Source of the DNA: Hofstenia miamia
Taxonomy: Eukaryota; Xenacoelomorpha; Acoela
DNA length: 64,000 nucleotides
Direction: 5' to 3'
NCBI GenBank assembly: GCA_004352715.1
Contig: SCFE01000035.1
Span: 805,754-869,753 of the forward strand
This document shows positions 46,432-58,499 of this stretch, in pieces (position 1 is the stretch's first letter; each line of letters begins with the position of its first letter). Both the position numbers and the translations under genes were made by a program. The notes under the pieces are model-generated. The model ran no database searches. It saw only the letters and a list, made by a program, of their open reading frames with translations, and was not told the DNA's origin.

Positions 46432-47491
46432 CTAAAGCAGGTGAGAAAGTGACTCATGCTCTTGAGAGCTAAGATGCAGATGTGTCCACTCTTTAACAAG
46501 AGGGATCCAGACAGGATTGCTTGGTTCCACCATATCATGAATTGCAGTTAATATTGGTAGACAGGCAGTGGCCTGGAATTCCAGATGAACTGGAGTTGTG
46601 ATAAGTTTTAGCTGAGAGGGGTCTATATTGACCAACAAATTAGAACTATTTAAGATGGTAACATACATTCTTCCTTTAGAGATATGGCAAAGATCTGGGG
46701 AGAAGTTAAGTCTAGATAAGTGCTTCCCCTTGAATCCAGAAACCATATCATCACCAGTATAGGCAGAGTCAGTAGTGACGTGGACACATTGCCAATGATG
46801 AGGCTTGACAATTACACTTTTGGAAAAACTTAATGAGATATCCTGCCCAGGAACAGTAGTGAGCCAATGTCCACTTTTGCAGATGGAAATCATGTCCTTT
46901 CTGTAATCAATAACACATGTGTTTTGCTTGAAAAAATCATTTCCCAGAATTATGTCATAGGGGAGTGGCTGATCACAGGTATCTATAACAATCAGACANN
47001 NNNNNNNNNNNNNNNNNNNCAGTAGTGACGTGGACACATTGCTAATGATGAGGCTTGACAATTACACTTTTGGAAAAACTTAATGAGATATCCTGCCCAG
47101 GAACAGTAGTGAGCCAATGTCCACTTTTGCAGATGGAAATCATGTCCTTTCTGTAATCAATAACACATGTGTTTTGCTTGAAAAAATCATTTCCCAGAAT
47201 TATGTCATAGGGGAGTGGCTGATCACAGGTATCTATAACAATCAGACAGATCAACAACAAACAGTTCCTGCCAAAGGCATAGTTCCAGGTTTGGTACATG
47301 ACCTTTCAAAGATAATGTGTTCCCAGAGTCATCCAACAGACGTCCAGTAGATGGAAGTAAATCATTATATGACAAACATAACTTGGAGCAACAAGAGTTG
47401 TTAATGATTGAGGCTTAAGCCCAGTATCAATTTTGATATTAATCAGCAATCCATTTATATCTACAGGGATTACATTAGTACACAAAAACAA
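46432..47491 (-). pseudogene. Protease region of family A Ty3-type element
   Basis: The frame at 47491-47306 has LINIKIDTGLKPQSL with an intact DTG active site. After a frameshift, the next frame has PYDIILGNDFFKQN, the conserved second motif, and then about 150 residues of linker ending SQEHESLSHLL. The N run at 46999-47019 sits inside a duplicated 229-base overlap, so the second motif appears twice. Retroelement protease that would cut the Gag-Pol polyprotein. Confidence 0.8.
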
Positions 47492-47530
47492 AGTGATTAC
47501 CAGAACATTGTGTGCACATTTTATAGGAGG

Positions 47531-47739
47531 CAGTGCTCAAGGCTGTAGCCACAGGGGGCATGGCCCCCTGGGAAAATCTGTGCCCCCCTGAGAAAAATGT
47601 AAGCAGTAGTGCCAAAAAAATATAAAAGGGTCCCCATTTGAACATTTAAAAACACACCACTAATAAGCTTTCAATATATCATTACATCATAGGTGTGCCC
47701 CCCTGGGGATTTGGTCTGGCTAGAGGCTTGGCAGCACTC
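47531..47739. mobile_element. Short hAT-like MITE between gag and protease
   Basis: Starts CAGTGCTCAAGGCTGTAGCC and ends, read on the other strand, GAGTGCTGCCAAGCCTCTAGCC; inside each end is a GGGGGC-rich block. The imperfect inverted ends and length of about 209 bases suggest a non-autonomous hAT copy. The expected 8-bp duplication is not visible, so this is tentative. Confidence 0.4.
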
Positions 47740-47742
47740 CAA

Positions 47743-49353
47743 CTAGTTTAACTGATAAATAGAGCTAACAGGTAAATCAGGAAGACACTTTCTGACTCTG
47801 GGCCCATCAATCATGAAGCCTTTGCCATCAGTGACTAAATGAATGACAGTGCAACATTGCAACTTCATATGGCCTTTCTGGCAGCAATGGAAGCAATGAA
47901 TCTGTTCAAGTTCTATTTTCACTGTGGAAGCAACAGTGCTTGAGGAGGTAGGAGGTTTCTGCAACAAAGAATAACCCACTTTAAGATCTCCAGCATCCTT
48001 GTTGATGTGAGTGGTATTGTGCAGCATGTACACAATGCTAATAACTTTACGAATTATCAGGTTGAGATAATATTTGGGATTACACTTGAGTTCAAGGTGA
48101 CTATGAATGTTGGGTGGAAAGCCCCAACAAATGTATGAAAAGAGATCATGCTTCAAGGATTTGGGGGGTGAGCTTGCTTAAACAGAACAGCCTTTCCACC
48201 TCCATGATATAATTGCACACATCATCACCCTTCTTGAATGAAAGGTTGCATAATAGCATGTTGTATGATGCTTAATGTGAGGCGCCTAGTAATGCTCCTT
48301 AAAGTAACAGATGAGAAGTTGGTAGTTAGTCTTCATGTCCTGGTCCAACATCATATATTGGTTGTATGTGAGACCTTGAAGGTAGGTAGGAAATTGAGCA
48401 ACAGCAGCATCCTGAGTGGCTTTGTACTGCTGCATTGATAATTTGAAGAGGAAAAACCACTCTTAAAAAGACTGTGAAATTTCATCAATCTTTCCTGTGA
48501 ACTTAGGCAATATAGAATGACAATTAAATAATTTAGCAGTTTCATTTCCAACAGCAGTTGTACATAGGATCAATTGTGTAAAACATGGTCCATTCTTCAG
48601 AGCAGACATAGAAAGATCACATGACTGTGGTGGAGTAATTGGAGTTATGACAGTGGGGGTAACACAAGTATTTGCCAGTGCAGGAGGCAAAATGGTCACT
48701 TTCAGTACATATGGAACTGGAGTGGCAACTGTGGTTAATGTGGAAATTTGAGTCAAAGCTGACTGCATAAAGGTGGGTTCTCCAGGTGTAATGAATTGAG
48801 GCATCAATGGTGTAGAGGTGGAGAAAATAGGGCTGCTCAAAAGGTGAGCAGAAATCATTTCAGAAATTTGTTCAGAAAGACATTTGGAAAAAGTGCCTAA
48901 AATGTCTTGTAAAGCACTGTGAATGACATACTCTGAAAATCTAGACTGGGAGAGTGAAGAACGTGGTGGGCTACTCTGCCTCAGCAGGGATGTAGGCAGA
49001 GGTGTCACCAAAGTTTGAAGTTGAATTTCCAAAGCATTGATTGAATCAATGAAACATCACTCTCTCAATTGAGCTTCATGAGCCTGTTCTTGCATCTTTG
49101 CTTGAAGTGAATCTAGGCAAGCAAGATGTTGACTGGTATGTTTGGCAAGAGCAGCTCAGAGTTGATCAATCTCAGTGTTTTGAGGCTCAGGAGATGGTGG
49201 TGTCTGTGGGAGAATGTAATAAGGATCAAATGACAAAGGAGAAACAATTGAATTAATTCCAGCTGTGTGAAGAGCAATGTTCAGGCTGCTAGTGCTCACA
49301 CTGGGGAAACAATGAATGGGAGTCCCATTATGAGACAAACTACTAAATTCCAT
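47743..49353 (-). pseudogene. Gag of family A Ty3-type element
   Basis: Three minus-strand frames. The first two (49353-49156 and 49032-48463) are Ser/Pro/Thr-rich, ending with LPKFTGKIDEISQSF, a capsid-start-like motif (FxGxxxExxxxF). The third (48156-47743) carries CFHCCQKGHMKLQC, a perfect C-x2-C-x4-H-x4-C zinc knuckle. Frames are broken by stops. The ATG at 49353 follows the partial 5' LTR by about 70 bases, leaving no clear primer binding site. Confidence 0.78.
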
Positions 49354-49424
49354 TCAGAAAAAAGAAGAAAATTCAGAAAAACAATTCCAACAAATCAAGA
49401 GAAATTCCAACAGGGTTCAGAGAA

Positions 49425-49594
49425 ATAATATTTCTATCAAATAACTACACTAAAAAATGTGTACAAATTGAATTTAAGAAATTGATACAAATTGTTAGCA
49501 TCTATTCATCAAATAAGGATGTCAAAAAGATGCAACACTATTTTCAGAGTGCCAAATAATAAAATCGAAAAATAGGGCCCCAAGTGACTCTACA
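49425..49594 (-). repeat. Partial 5' LTR of family A element
   Basis: 170 bases nearly identical to 40991-41164, ending TCTACA. Only the U3 part remains: the TATA, R and U5 regions and the primer binding site are missing, so this copy could not start or prime a full transcript. Confidence 0.7.
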
Positions 49595-49599
49595 ATATT

Positions 49600-51129
49600 G
49601 TGAAATCACCACTTATCAAGATTAACTGGAATTAGCTATTACTATTGTTCTTCTTAGTTACATAAATTGCTATTTGCAATAAGGGATTGATTCCATTACA
49701 TCTCTGATTTTCCAGTCATAACAGTTGTTGTATTAACTACTTAATACCTTCCACAACTCTATTTAATTAATTAGATTTGCAGTGATAGATCACAGGGTCA
49801 GAACCCAAAGTGGAGTCATGTAAACAAGAACCAGATGGTATCCAGCCATGATCACCAATGCTATGCAAAGGTTTATGACTCATGAAGAACTTTCCCAGTG
49901 ACAATGGTTAATGTGGTATTATGAGAATTTCCCATGTGCTACTCACCCTTAATGAATTTTGTACAATGATTGCCCTTGTTATCTGAATTAGTAATTGACT
50001 GTTCCCAACCTTGCTGCATTTGCTTCTTATAGACCTTACATATAATTAACCATACAGATAAATAAGTACATAACCCTTGATACATATAAGCAACTATTGC
50101 AGCTTTGCAAGAGATGTTAGAAAAAAGTCCAAAATAAAATGAATCTAATTAATAAGATGTTCATAGACATGTCATATGTATAATAAGGCTTGTTATGTGT
50201 AATACTGATAAAGAATTTGAATAGGACAAAATATTTTGTGACTACTTTCAATAGATTTTGCACAAAAATTCTGCAATTATGCAATTTATAGCCTATCTTT
50301 ATACATTGAATGCAATTTTAAACATTTATATATCTTTTAAAATTGCTAAAATTACAAATGGGCTCTCAGAATATAGATATTTGAGCAATGGTAATTACAA
50401 ATAACATAAAGGGACTTCCAAGGATATTATTGATCTTTGGCCTTTTGCATCAATAATTTGTACTGATTTTACATGCAATATCTCTAATTTAGTCACTTAA
50501 CTGCCCATAATTCTATTAATTTTAAGCAATTGATAGAAAAGCTCTCAATTTTTGATTGGCTGTAATTGAAAGCCATTGATTACTCCCAAAGCATTTGTAA
50601 ATATTTGTTCACTCATTGGCCAAATGCAATTAAGTTGAGTCCTATCATATCATTCTGCAAGATTTCCACAATCAGGAAAAAGATGAAGATTATTTGATTT
50701 ATTTGTCATGTACTGGTAATATGTTCTGATAGAATTTTCCTTTGGTGAGTTGTTATACCTAATTGCCCTACATTAATTTTTTTATTTGATTCTAAACAAG
50801 AAAATTTTTTTGAAGCAAAATGCAAATACTTTTTTGAAATTGTGAACATGGAAAATCTAAAATATTATTTTTTATTAGTATTGATAGACTTACTTATATA
50901 TCTGTATTGATAACATTATGTGAAACCTATGGAACTATGAAAATATTACAGTATTTGGCAAGTACTGAATATTCTTTTATTTTACCGTGTCAATTTTTTA
51001 AGAATTGCTTAAAGCATGGGTGCCAAAATGGGGGTAGAATGCTATTCTAGTCAGAAAAATATTTTCTATAAAGCTATTGATTAGACTAGTAGTTTTTACC
51101 TAAAATTACAACATTGTTTATTCATTACA

Positions 51130-51177
<48 letters not shown>

Positions 51178-53370
51178 CATTCAAAATTAAACAATGTGAT
51201 CCACTCAAATTGAAATACAATATAAAACAATTTATAATAGTTTAATTGCTGTGAAATTTATATTTTATGTCATATGTGAAAAGCTTGCTTTGGTGGAAAT
51301 GCTTTTATATTAATTACATTTAAGAATGATCTCACATATATGCAATCAATTTTGACCATATTAAGTTTAATAGATACATTTAACAGAAATTAGAATTTAT
51401 TCAACTGATATGTTTAACCAATTATTTATTAAACTTTGTTTAACAGAATAGAAAGGCAAAAGTTACTATATAAATATACCATTGCAACAGAGATGGATTT
51501 TCTGATTTGTGTAAAAAATGTTTTTTAAAAAAAATGTGTTCAGTACTTGCTTATGCTGTGCCCATTTTGACTTTTCTTTTTTAACTAGTGAAATTGGTTA
51601 ACAGATTTTAAAGTTTGTTTATATAGTTTTTAACCAAATTGTTACATGATTTTAAACATGTATTTAACACTGCAATATTCTTTAGATGAAAACAGTTAGC
51701 ATGAATTCCACATTATACACACATAGCACACATACCTTACAATCACCCTTCAATTTTGTGTATATGCTTTTGTTTATAAAATGGTTTTTTCATTTAAATC
51801 TGGGTTTTAAAGTGGTTATATATTGGCTTAAAATAACCAACATTTTAATAACAAATACCCAGATGTAAGCAGATTATAACATTATTTTTTTGATATAAAA
51901 TGGTATTTGTGGAAATTGGTTTTTATTAGGTTTAAAATTGATATAAGAACAGTTATTGTATTGGTTAAAAATCAGTTTTTGACTGGTTATTTAACCAAAA
52001 ATTCACTTTAAAAATGTTTTTTTTTAACAATTGGGGTTATCAAATAATGGTTTTTTTTTGTTAAAATTTCGTCATTTTTACTTGGGTGCTACATTTATAA
52101 TTTTGCACTCCACTAAAGTATATGTAATTTTAATATATAAGTGTATTATGTACATTATTTTTCTCGATTGTTTAGGTAGACTACATAATTGAGAAGAAAT
52201 AATTCTGAAGAAATACAGCTAATTTCAGATGCATTTGCAATGCTCAACTTAGGCTACAGAATTTGTAAAAGACTTGAATTTGGTATTCAATTCAGGAATT
52301 GAAAACTTCTTGAGCAATTATATTTAGATTTTAATTTGGAAGTAATACTATATGAATTTAATATCAAAGCAATCAATTTTTTCAAATTTTACTACAATTA
52401 AATAAATAGAATGTAGTATATGTAGATGCATTGTAGTGAGCATATAATCCTATTTATTTCTATGCATCATTTGAGAGAGTGAATAATAATGTGTCATTGG
52501 ACCAGAGCTATTAGTTCAAACATCACAATAAATTGAGTTCAGTTAATTTCAAATAATATTTTGTAAATATTTAATTTCACTAAACTACTTTCTCACTAGA
52601 GGGCTTGTAAATCACTCAATTAAATTTCATGCAATGGATATAAAATAACAGGTTAACCTATGTTTAGCTATCCAGCTATTTAAAGGCATTTCTTATTAAA
52701 GAGAGTCAATTAGATAGGGAAGCTAAAAGAAATATAAACTCCAATTTGTATACCTAACCTAAGGACACAGTTTCTCTAGAAAGGGTGCAAAGTTAATGCT
52801 GAGATTAAAGCTGAAATCTATTTACCATTTTGATGATGCCTCTCAACTGGCTGATAAGTGTGTGGTAAGTGTCCCTGAAGAGCTATGCATGTGCTCAAAT
52901 GCCTAGTTTTCCATTGATGAAATAATCAAACCTGAAAGAAAAATAAAAATAAATCTGAATGCTTTAATTTCATCAACTTGTTTCTTTTCTCACAGTGTTT
53001 TTGTATTACACTTTACAAACAACACAGCATGTTTTCTCATTGAGTATTATTTCTGTACATATGAACTTGTTCATTAACCTTTACAAAAGGTGTTATTAAT
53101 TAGTTAAGCATTTTTGGTTGATTCTCCTTCCACTGACTGGCAGTTTTTCTGTAATATAACTTATTTTTACAAAAGGTTATAATTGATATAAAAGCAAATT
53201 CAAAGTAATCATATTATATAAATTAAAGTATTTAATTTATTTTTCTTTTCATCATCACCTTTTTATGCAGATTGATGCTGATTATGCCACAATGTGAGTA
53301 ATACTAACAATCAACTGAGAGATAGCTAAACTAAACATTGAATTAATGATAATTTAGAGCAAAAAAACAA
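49600..53370. other. AT-rich spacer
   Basis: No gene. Contains a (TA)n/(AT)n tract at about 51130-51178. From 51560 to 52090 short motifs such as GGTTTTTA and TTAACCA recur irregularly on both strands, an unassigned low-complexity repeat. Confidence 0.4.
51130..51178 (+). repeat. (TA)n microsatellite
   Basis: Two TA runs split by a TACA interruption. Confidence 0.9.
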
Positions 53371-53374
53371 CTGA

Positions 53375-54220
53375 TTAAGCATAAACCAAAAGTTTTATTG
53401 CAAAAGCATACAATTTTGCCCTAATCTATAATAATTGCAAATATATGTAAATATGCAACTACCAAATGAAATTAAGAAAATTTTAAATAGTAAATAAATG
53501 ATGTCACAATGTTGTGGGAAAGTTTCACGCAACTTTTTGGTAATGGATGATGTTTTCCAGGAACTGCAGCAACAATATATATAGCAATCCTACTAATCTA
53601 TCATTGAGGATTTTGAATCAAAGCATGGATTTACCAATGCTAAAAATAAATAACTAACTCCTCCTACTATAATACCCTATCCTAAAAAAACTTAAAAGTA
53701 AACAGGAAGAGTGGCCACACTTGGCCAACCTGATACAGATAACACTAAAAAGAGTCATATAGGACTAGAGACCTATTTAAGATAAATAATAGAGAAGCCC
53801 TAACTCTTGGGTACAGTGAGTGAAACCTACATACTACGTTAAATTACCTAAATGCAGTGCAACTCTCAGCTCATGCAATTTAAGTGAAAGCAATAAATGT
53901 TAATTTTATTCACAAATGAAGTGCAGTAAATCAAAAGTCCCTAACCCTATACCTAACATAAGTTGAAGGGAACATGCCAGCCAAGCTGTCCCCTGTCTGG
54001 CTACCCTTTAACTATGCAAACAAATTTAGGAACACATACCTTTAGATAAAATACAAAGTTAAGATAAAAGTAAAAAACAAATTTACTGAGAATAAACTGA
54101 AGGGAAACAAAATAAATGAATTGCACATATTTATAAAAATAACAGGTAATCATAAACAAAATCATACCATAGAAAATATAGGCAAATATCTGACAGGTTC
54201 AAATTCAGTCTTCTGCTACT
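53375..54220. other. Possible LTR-like remnant
   Basis: Starts with ACCAAAAGTTTTATTG, like sequences at 11470, 21445 and 56477 that look like LTR polyadenylation regions, and later has CCTATACCTAACATAAGTT, shared in style with family B LTRs. Borders cannot be fixed. Confidence 0.25.
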
Positions 54221-54224
54221 CTAA

Positions 54225-55180
54225 TGTAGAATCACAGCAGAGCTTAGACTACTCCAGCAGTACTAGGAAACTCAATGTTTGGAAAGATGATTGCAAAGGC
54301 TACCATCACAGTGAGTGACCCACATTCTAACAGAACAATAAAGATATTGGTAATTAGCCATTGCAACAAAGTAACAAGAAAGATCCACTGAGGACTCACT
54401 TCTGATGATGACCAACTTGCATGACATCACTACCAAACAGTATTCACAAAGAGAATTTCAAACTCACCAAGGTGCTAATTTACATGTCTCAAGCTGTTAA
54501 TTTTTAGCTCAATAAAACAGTTCTCATTAGTTCTTATCTCAGCACATGTAATAAATAATAATAGCATGTAATTGCCATGCATTCACATTAACCAATGGTT
54601 TATTATCATCACAGTTTAAAATTATAGTGTGCAGGTTCAAATTGCAACAATTGATTACAAGTTGTTATTCCCTACACATAGACATACACCTAACTTATTT
54701 CCATCCACAATTTGGGATGCCTGCTGGAATAAGGTGAGTTGTCACCATAGATTCAGAGGAGTAAATCCCAAATTGTCAGGAGAGACTTAAGCACTTATTA
54801 TCAAGCAATATAACATAATGCCTAAAAGGGGTTAGTAGAAGAAAAAAGCAAACACATTTGAGTGAGACAAAGTTTATTTTGTGTCCTCACTACATGTCTC
54901 TCAAGTATTTATACAATACAATTGAAATATAACCTGTCTTGTTAACAGTTTTTCTCAATCACAAGTTCCCTCACAAAATTAAGGAGCAATAACATGTTTA
55001 CACAATTCTCAGGGGACAAACAAATTTAATATCAAAATACTACACTAGAAACTTAGCAATCTAAATTGATTATGTCAAGGTGATGTCACTAATGAAAATT
55101 AAGAGCAAGATTAAGCTCAAATTTACAACAGTTAATTGAAATAACAAAATAAAGAAAAGAGGGCCCTGAGTGACTCTACA
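54225..55180 (-). repeat. Solo family A LTR
   Basis: 956 bases with termini TGTAGA / TCTACA, alignable by eye along its length with 40238-41164. Flanks are CTAA and ATAA, a target duplication with one change. On the minus strand it has TATAAATA at 54913-54906 and AATAAA at 54878-54873, giving a plausible promoter and a very short R region. Confidence 0.7.
54906..54913 (-). promoter_or_regulatory. TATA box of the family A LTR
   Basis: TATAAATA on the minus strand, about 270 bases into the LTR and 28 bases before an AATAAA. The 40.2 kb copy has the degraded form TAATAAATA at the same place. Confidence 0.45.
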
Positions 55181-55184
55181 ATAA

Positions 55185-55594
55185 TTTTACTGTGATATTT
55201 AGCAGAAATTTAAAACTAAAAGTATAGCACTATTGTCAGTTTGTCAATTGAAATAAATGTAAGATTAATATTGAAATTGCACTAAAAATTATTTGGAAAA
55301 ATTATTATGTATTAGAAAACTGCAAATTGCTTGTGATTTTTTCAAATTAAGCAAAAACATTATACTTCAGAATACAAACATATTCAATATTCTGTTCCCG
55401 CCATTTTTTATAGGTAAATATTGGCCCTATTACTGCTGGAAGTGGTTGTCTATGCTGAGTTCAAGTGCTAACCCATCATTAAATGATAACCTATAGTTTG
55501 GATAACATTCTGTCAAGTTTGGAAAGATAGGCCTTATTTTATTTTAGTTAAAAACGTCCCTGTGCAAAATGGTATACATTGTACTTTTAGTATT

Positions 55595-55639
<45 letters not shown>

Positions 55640-56465
55640 CAGTTGAAATGATTTGAAGCAACCACAATCTAGCATTAATTTTTAAGTTTTTTCTTAAACT
55701 AGGTCAAAATATGAGTTTTTATGAAATTTTAGCTACAAATATGAAAGTACTTTTCAAAAAACAAAAGTACGACTTTTTATGACTTTACAACTTCCTATTT
55801 AACTGCACACAGATCTGAAAACCATCTAATATTAAGCAAACTGCAAAATAGACAAACAGAAAAAAATATAATTTTTATTACTTTTGGTTGCCCTAATTAT
55901 TGATTAATTTCAACATCTTATGAATGAAAATTATTAAATATTTAATAGACTACATTGTAATATGTTTGAAAAATTTGTTTTGTTGCATAACAATTTCCAC
56001 ATAATGGAAAAATATAGCTTTTTCATCAAAAATTCTATTTTTAGTCAAGTTTTATCTGAGAATATGCTACCTGATAAAATCTGGTAAAGAAGTTTAATTT
56101 TACCAGATCTAGATACTGAATTCCAGCACATTCCTACTGGTTATGTAACCTCCTATTTTATCAGGTGTTACTGAAGTTACTCATAGTTGATTATTTGATT
56201 ATTATTAGTAAAATTATAATTGCTCAAATATCAAGGGTGTCTATGGGAAGTATTCAAGGAAATTGTGAAATCTTGAACTATCAACAATTTTACTCATATT
56301 TTGCAATAAGTGACTATCCTTGACAGTCTTTATTTCAACAATTAGAATCATCAGAATTATATTTCCCTAAACAGTTAGTTCTCTTTTGTATATAACTGAA
56401 TACATCTATACTATAGCTAACAACTTTCATTTGGTATTGCACTAAATTTATGATTAGGAAAAGAA
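55185..56465. other. AT-rich spacer with (TA)n
   Basis: Contains a (TA)n tract at about 55599-55637. A 67-codon open frame at 55293-55496 has no domain. Nothing else recognised. Confidence 0.4.
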
Positions 56466-57256
56466 GAACTGAACTCTAGCAAAAGTTTATTGAAAATTTA
56501 TTGCTTGAGCTGTGCTTCACTTAGGAAATGCATTCAAAAAAGCCAAAAATTCTCCCTGTGATATTTTTCCTCCTAATATAAGCTATACCTACAAAAGCTG
56601 GGAAATTTTGCCTAAGCTACCTGTGCAAACAGGGAAATTCCCCTTAAAACAGCTTAAAACAGCTGTAAAACTGAGAAAGCTGTTCAACAATAAGAGGAAC
56701 TATGAAATGCCATACAAAGAAATGAAGTATGGGAACATTTAAGTCAATAATTAGTTCACTAATTAAGTCATTGATTAATTGTGGCTAAACCCTTCAGGGG
56801 GTCATGGGGGTTACAAAAATATATGATGTTGGTACCTATGTCTAAAAGTTTCTGAGTTATAAGCAGACAAGCACACACATTTTGCCCTTTATATAATAGA
56901 TGATTTCTATTACAACTTGGTTTCCTTTTTGATTACATGTATTTACTGGTTTTACTAAAAAGACTAAAATCACTTACAGGTCTTGTTTAACAATTTCCCT
57001 GATCAGATGATCACTTCAAATTTTAAATTTCAAAAGCCAAACAAATGACTTTCAGCCAAATTATTTTTTGCTGTATTCTTTTTTGTGACCTGTATTATTA
57101 CACTGATTGATAATTAAAGGTTTTTTACAAATAAAATTTGCTAAATAAAATTGTAAATTATTTCACTGTTTACACTTGATCAAACTAGGCGCCTTTACAT
57201 TTGCACCTTTCTAACTTAGGTGAGACTGACAAGAATGCCTTTACACTTGCATTCTG
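56466..57256 (+). repeat. LTR-like repeat (family C), copy 2, with an insertion
   Basis: 56930-57256 aligns with 11510-11847, and CTCTAGCAAAAGTTTATTG at about 56472 aligns with the sequence at about 11464. About 400 bases between them (near 56490-56895) are extra and look like a separate insertion. Confidence 0.4.
56490..56895 (+). mobile_element. Unclassified insertion in the family C repeat
   Basis: Holds a 76-codon open frame (56512-56742) of unknown nature and ends with GACAAGCACACACATTTTGC then CCTTTATATAATAGATGA, similar to the tails of some non-LTR elements seen in invertebrates. Family not determined. Confidence 0.3.
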
Positions 57257-57359
57257 TCACACCATTCACTCAGAAATGTAATAAGTTGATTGGGCATCTG
57301 AAATACAATCTTGAAACAATGAGATTTAGAAATGCATATCAAAACAATAGTGTATAACT

Positions 57360-57625
57360 GGATCTCTACATTTATTCTGATGCTTCATTGAATGTCATAG
57401 CTCATGATGGTTCTATAAGTTTGGTTTGTGATGTTGTCAAATGGAGTTCCAAGAAATCCAAACAAGTTGCTCACAGCACACTTGATGCAGAACTGCTGGC
57501 AGCAGTAGATGAATTGGATCATGCTATTTATTTGAGGGAATTCATCTTTACCCAGGTACAATGCAGAACACATATATGCTAAACATTCAATGTGTGTAAT
57601 GATCACAAGGCTGTTCCGAGGGGAA
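57360..57625 (+). pseudogene. Copia-type RNase H fragment
   Basis: Plus-strand frame with YSDASLNVIAHDGS, VKWSSKKSKQVAHSTLDAEL and CNDHKAV. This matches the Ty1/Copia RNase H pattern (DAS......, WxSKKQxxVAxSTxEAE, DNxxA). It has catalytic-type Asp and Glu residues but no flanking pol domains and no LTR of its own that I can identify; it is followed by a family B-like LTR fragment. Confidence 0.7.
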
Positions 57626-58497
57626 ATGAATTGGTGCCTTGATCTTTACTCACATCTAAGTTACGTATACGAATAGGGAGAGTTTTTCAACATGCTTAGC
57701 TGGCTAGTGATCGTTCGTTTTTACATGTAGCAACAACTCCATGATAAGGCTATAGTCAGCCAACTCTAAGTGTATTGTATATTTAATTATCTTATTTTAG
57801 ATCTAAATTCTGTACACCGTAGGAGACCTATAATGACTGATAATGACCATTTATATGTATTGTATCGTATTGTCATCCTCTTACTTATTTTAACTGTATG
57901 TTAGGAAGCTGCCTTAGTTTATAGTTCATTTGTATATAGTTTTACCTTTTTTATCTTGTTGCAGCTAGTGCCGTGCTTGTTGCTAGTTTGAACATCTTAT
58001 ATGTAGGCTAGGGAACTGCTTTATTTATTATATCGTTTTTATTTATTAAGCAATGAGTGTCAATACATCCTAGCGTATTGCATTATTATATTAACACCAC
58101 ACATTGTTGCATTGTTGAGTGTGACTCCATAAATCGAATTGTAACTGGTATTTATTAGCACAAATAGTTGGGGCACATAATAAATATTGTCCTCGTGAGC
58201 ACGAGCTGAGTTATTGGAATATGGAAGCCTTGGATGAACTCTCGGCGACTGGATTCCGCTTCAGGCAGTTCCCCACCTCGATTACTACGAACTGGAGTCT
58301 CGTAGAGCTATACTTAAACAGTAGTGACTAATTGTTATAGTTGTGTGAAACCTAATATAGATTAGTTCGAGTGCAAAATATATTAGAGACAAAAGAGTTC
58401 AACAAAGATAGACATTATCCCACTTTAGAGAAACTGCATGGCCATGTTACTAAATAGATACTCTCAAATGCATATCCAGGCAGGTGATGATTCTACA
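57606..58497 (+). repeat. Truncated family B-like LTR
   Basis: Shares TCTAAGTTACG...AGGGAGAGTTTTTC with 17205-17260, TTAGGAAGCTGC with other copies, TTCAGGCAG and a GTGATGATTCTACA end at 58497. The left third (TGTAGCATCATCC start) is missing. Confidence 0.5.
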
Positions 58498-58499
58498 AT

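Larger units (their letters stand above)
40238..49594 (-). mobile_element. Family A Ty3-type element with a large unknown third coding region
   Basis: Outer ends TGTAGA (40238) and TCTACA (49594) are flanked by ATAT on both sides, a 4-bp target duplication. On the minus strand the order is 5' LTR (partial), gag, protease, a stump of RT, integrase, an unknown region of 3.2 kb, a polypurine tract and 3' LTR. Gag, protease, integrase order and the GPY/F-like integrase end place it in Ty3/Metaviridae. RT and RNase H (about 1.8 kb) are nearly all deleted, so the copy cannot be autonomous. Bases 46770-46998 recur at 47020-47248 because of a contig overlap. Confidence 0.8.
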
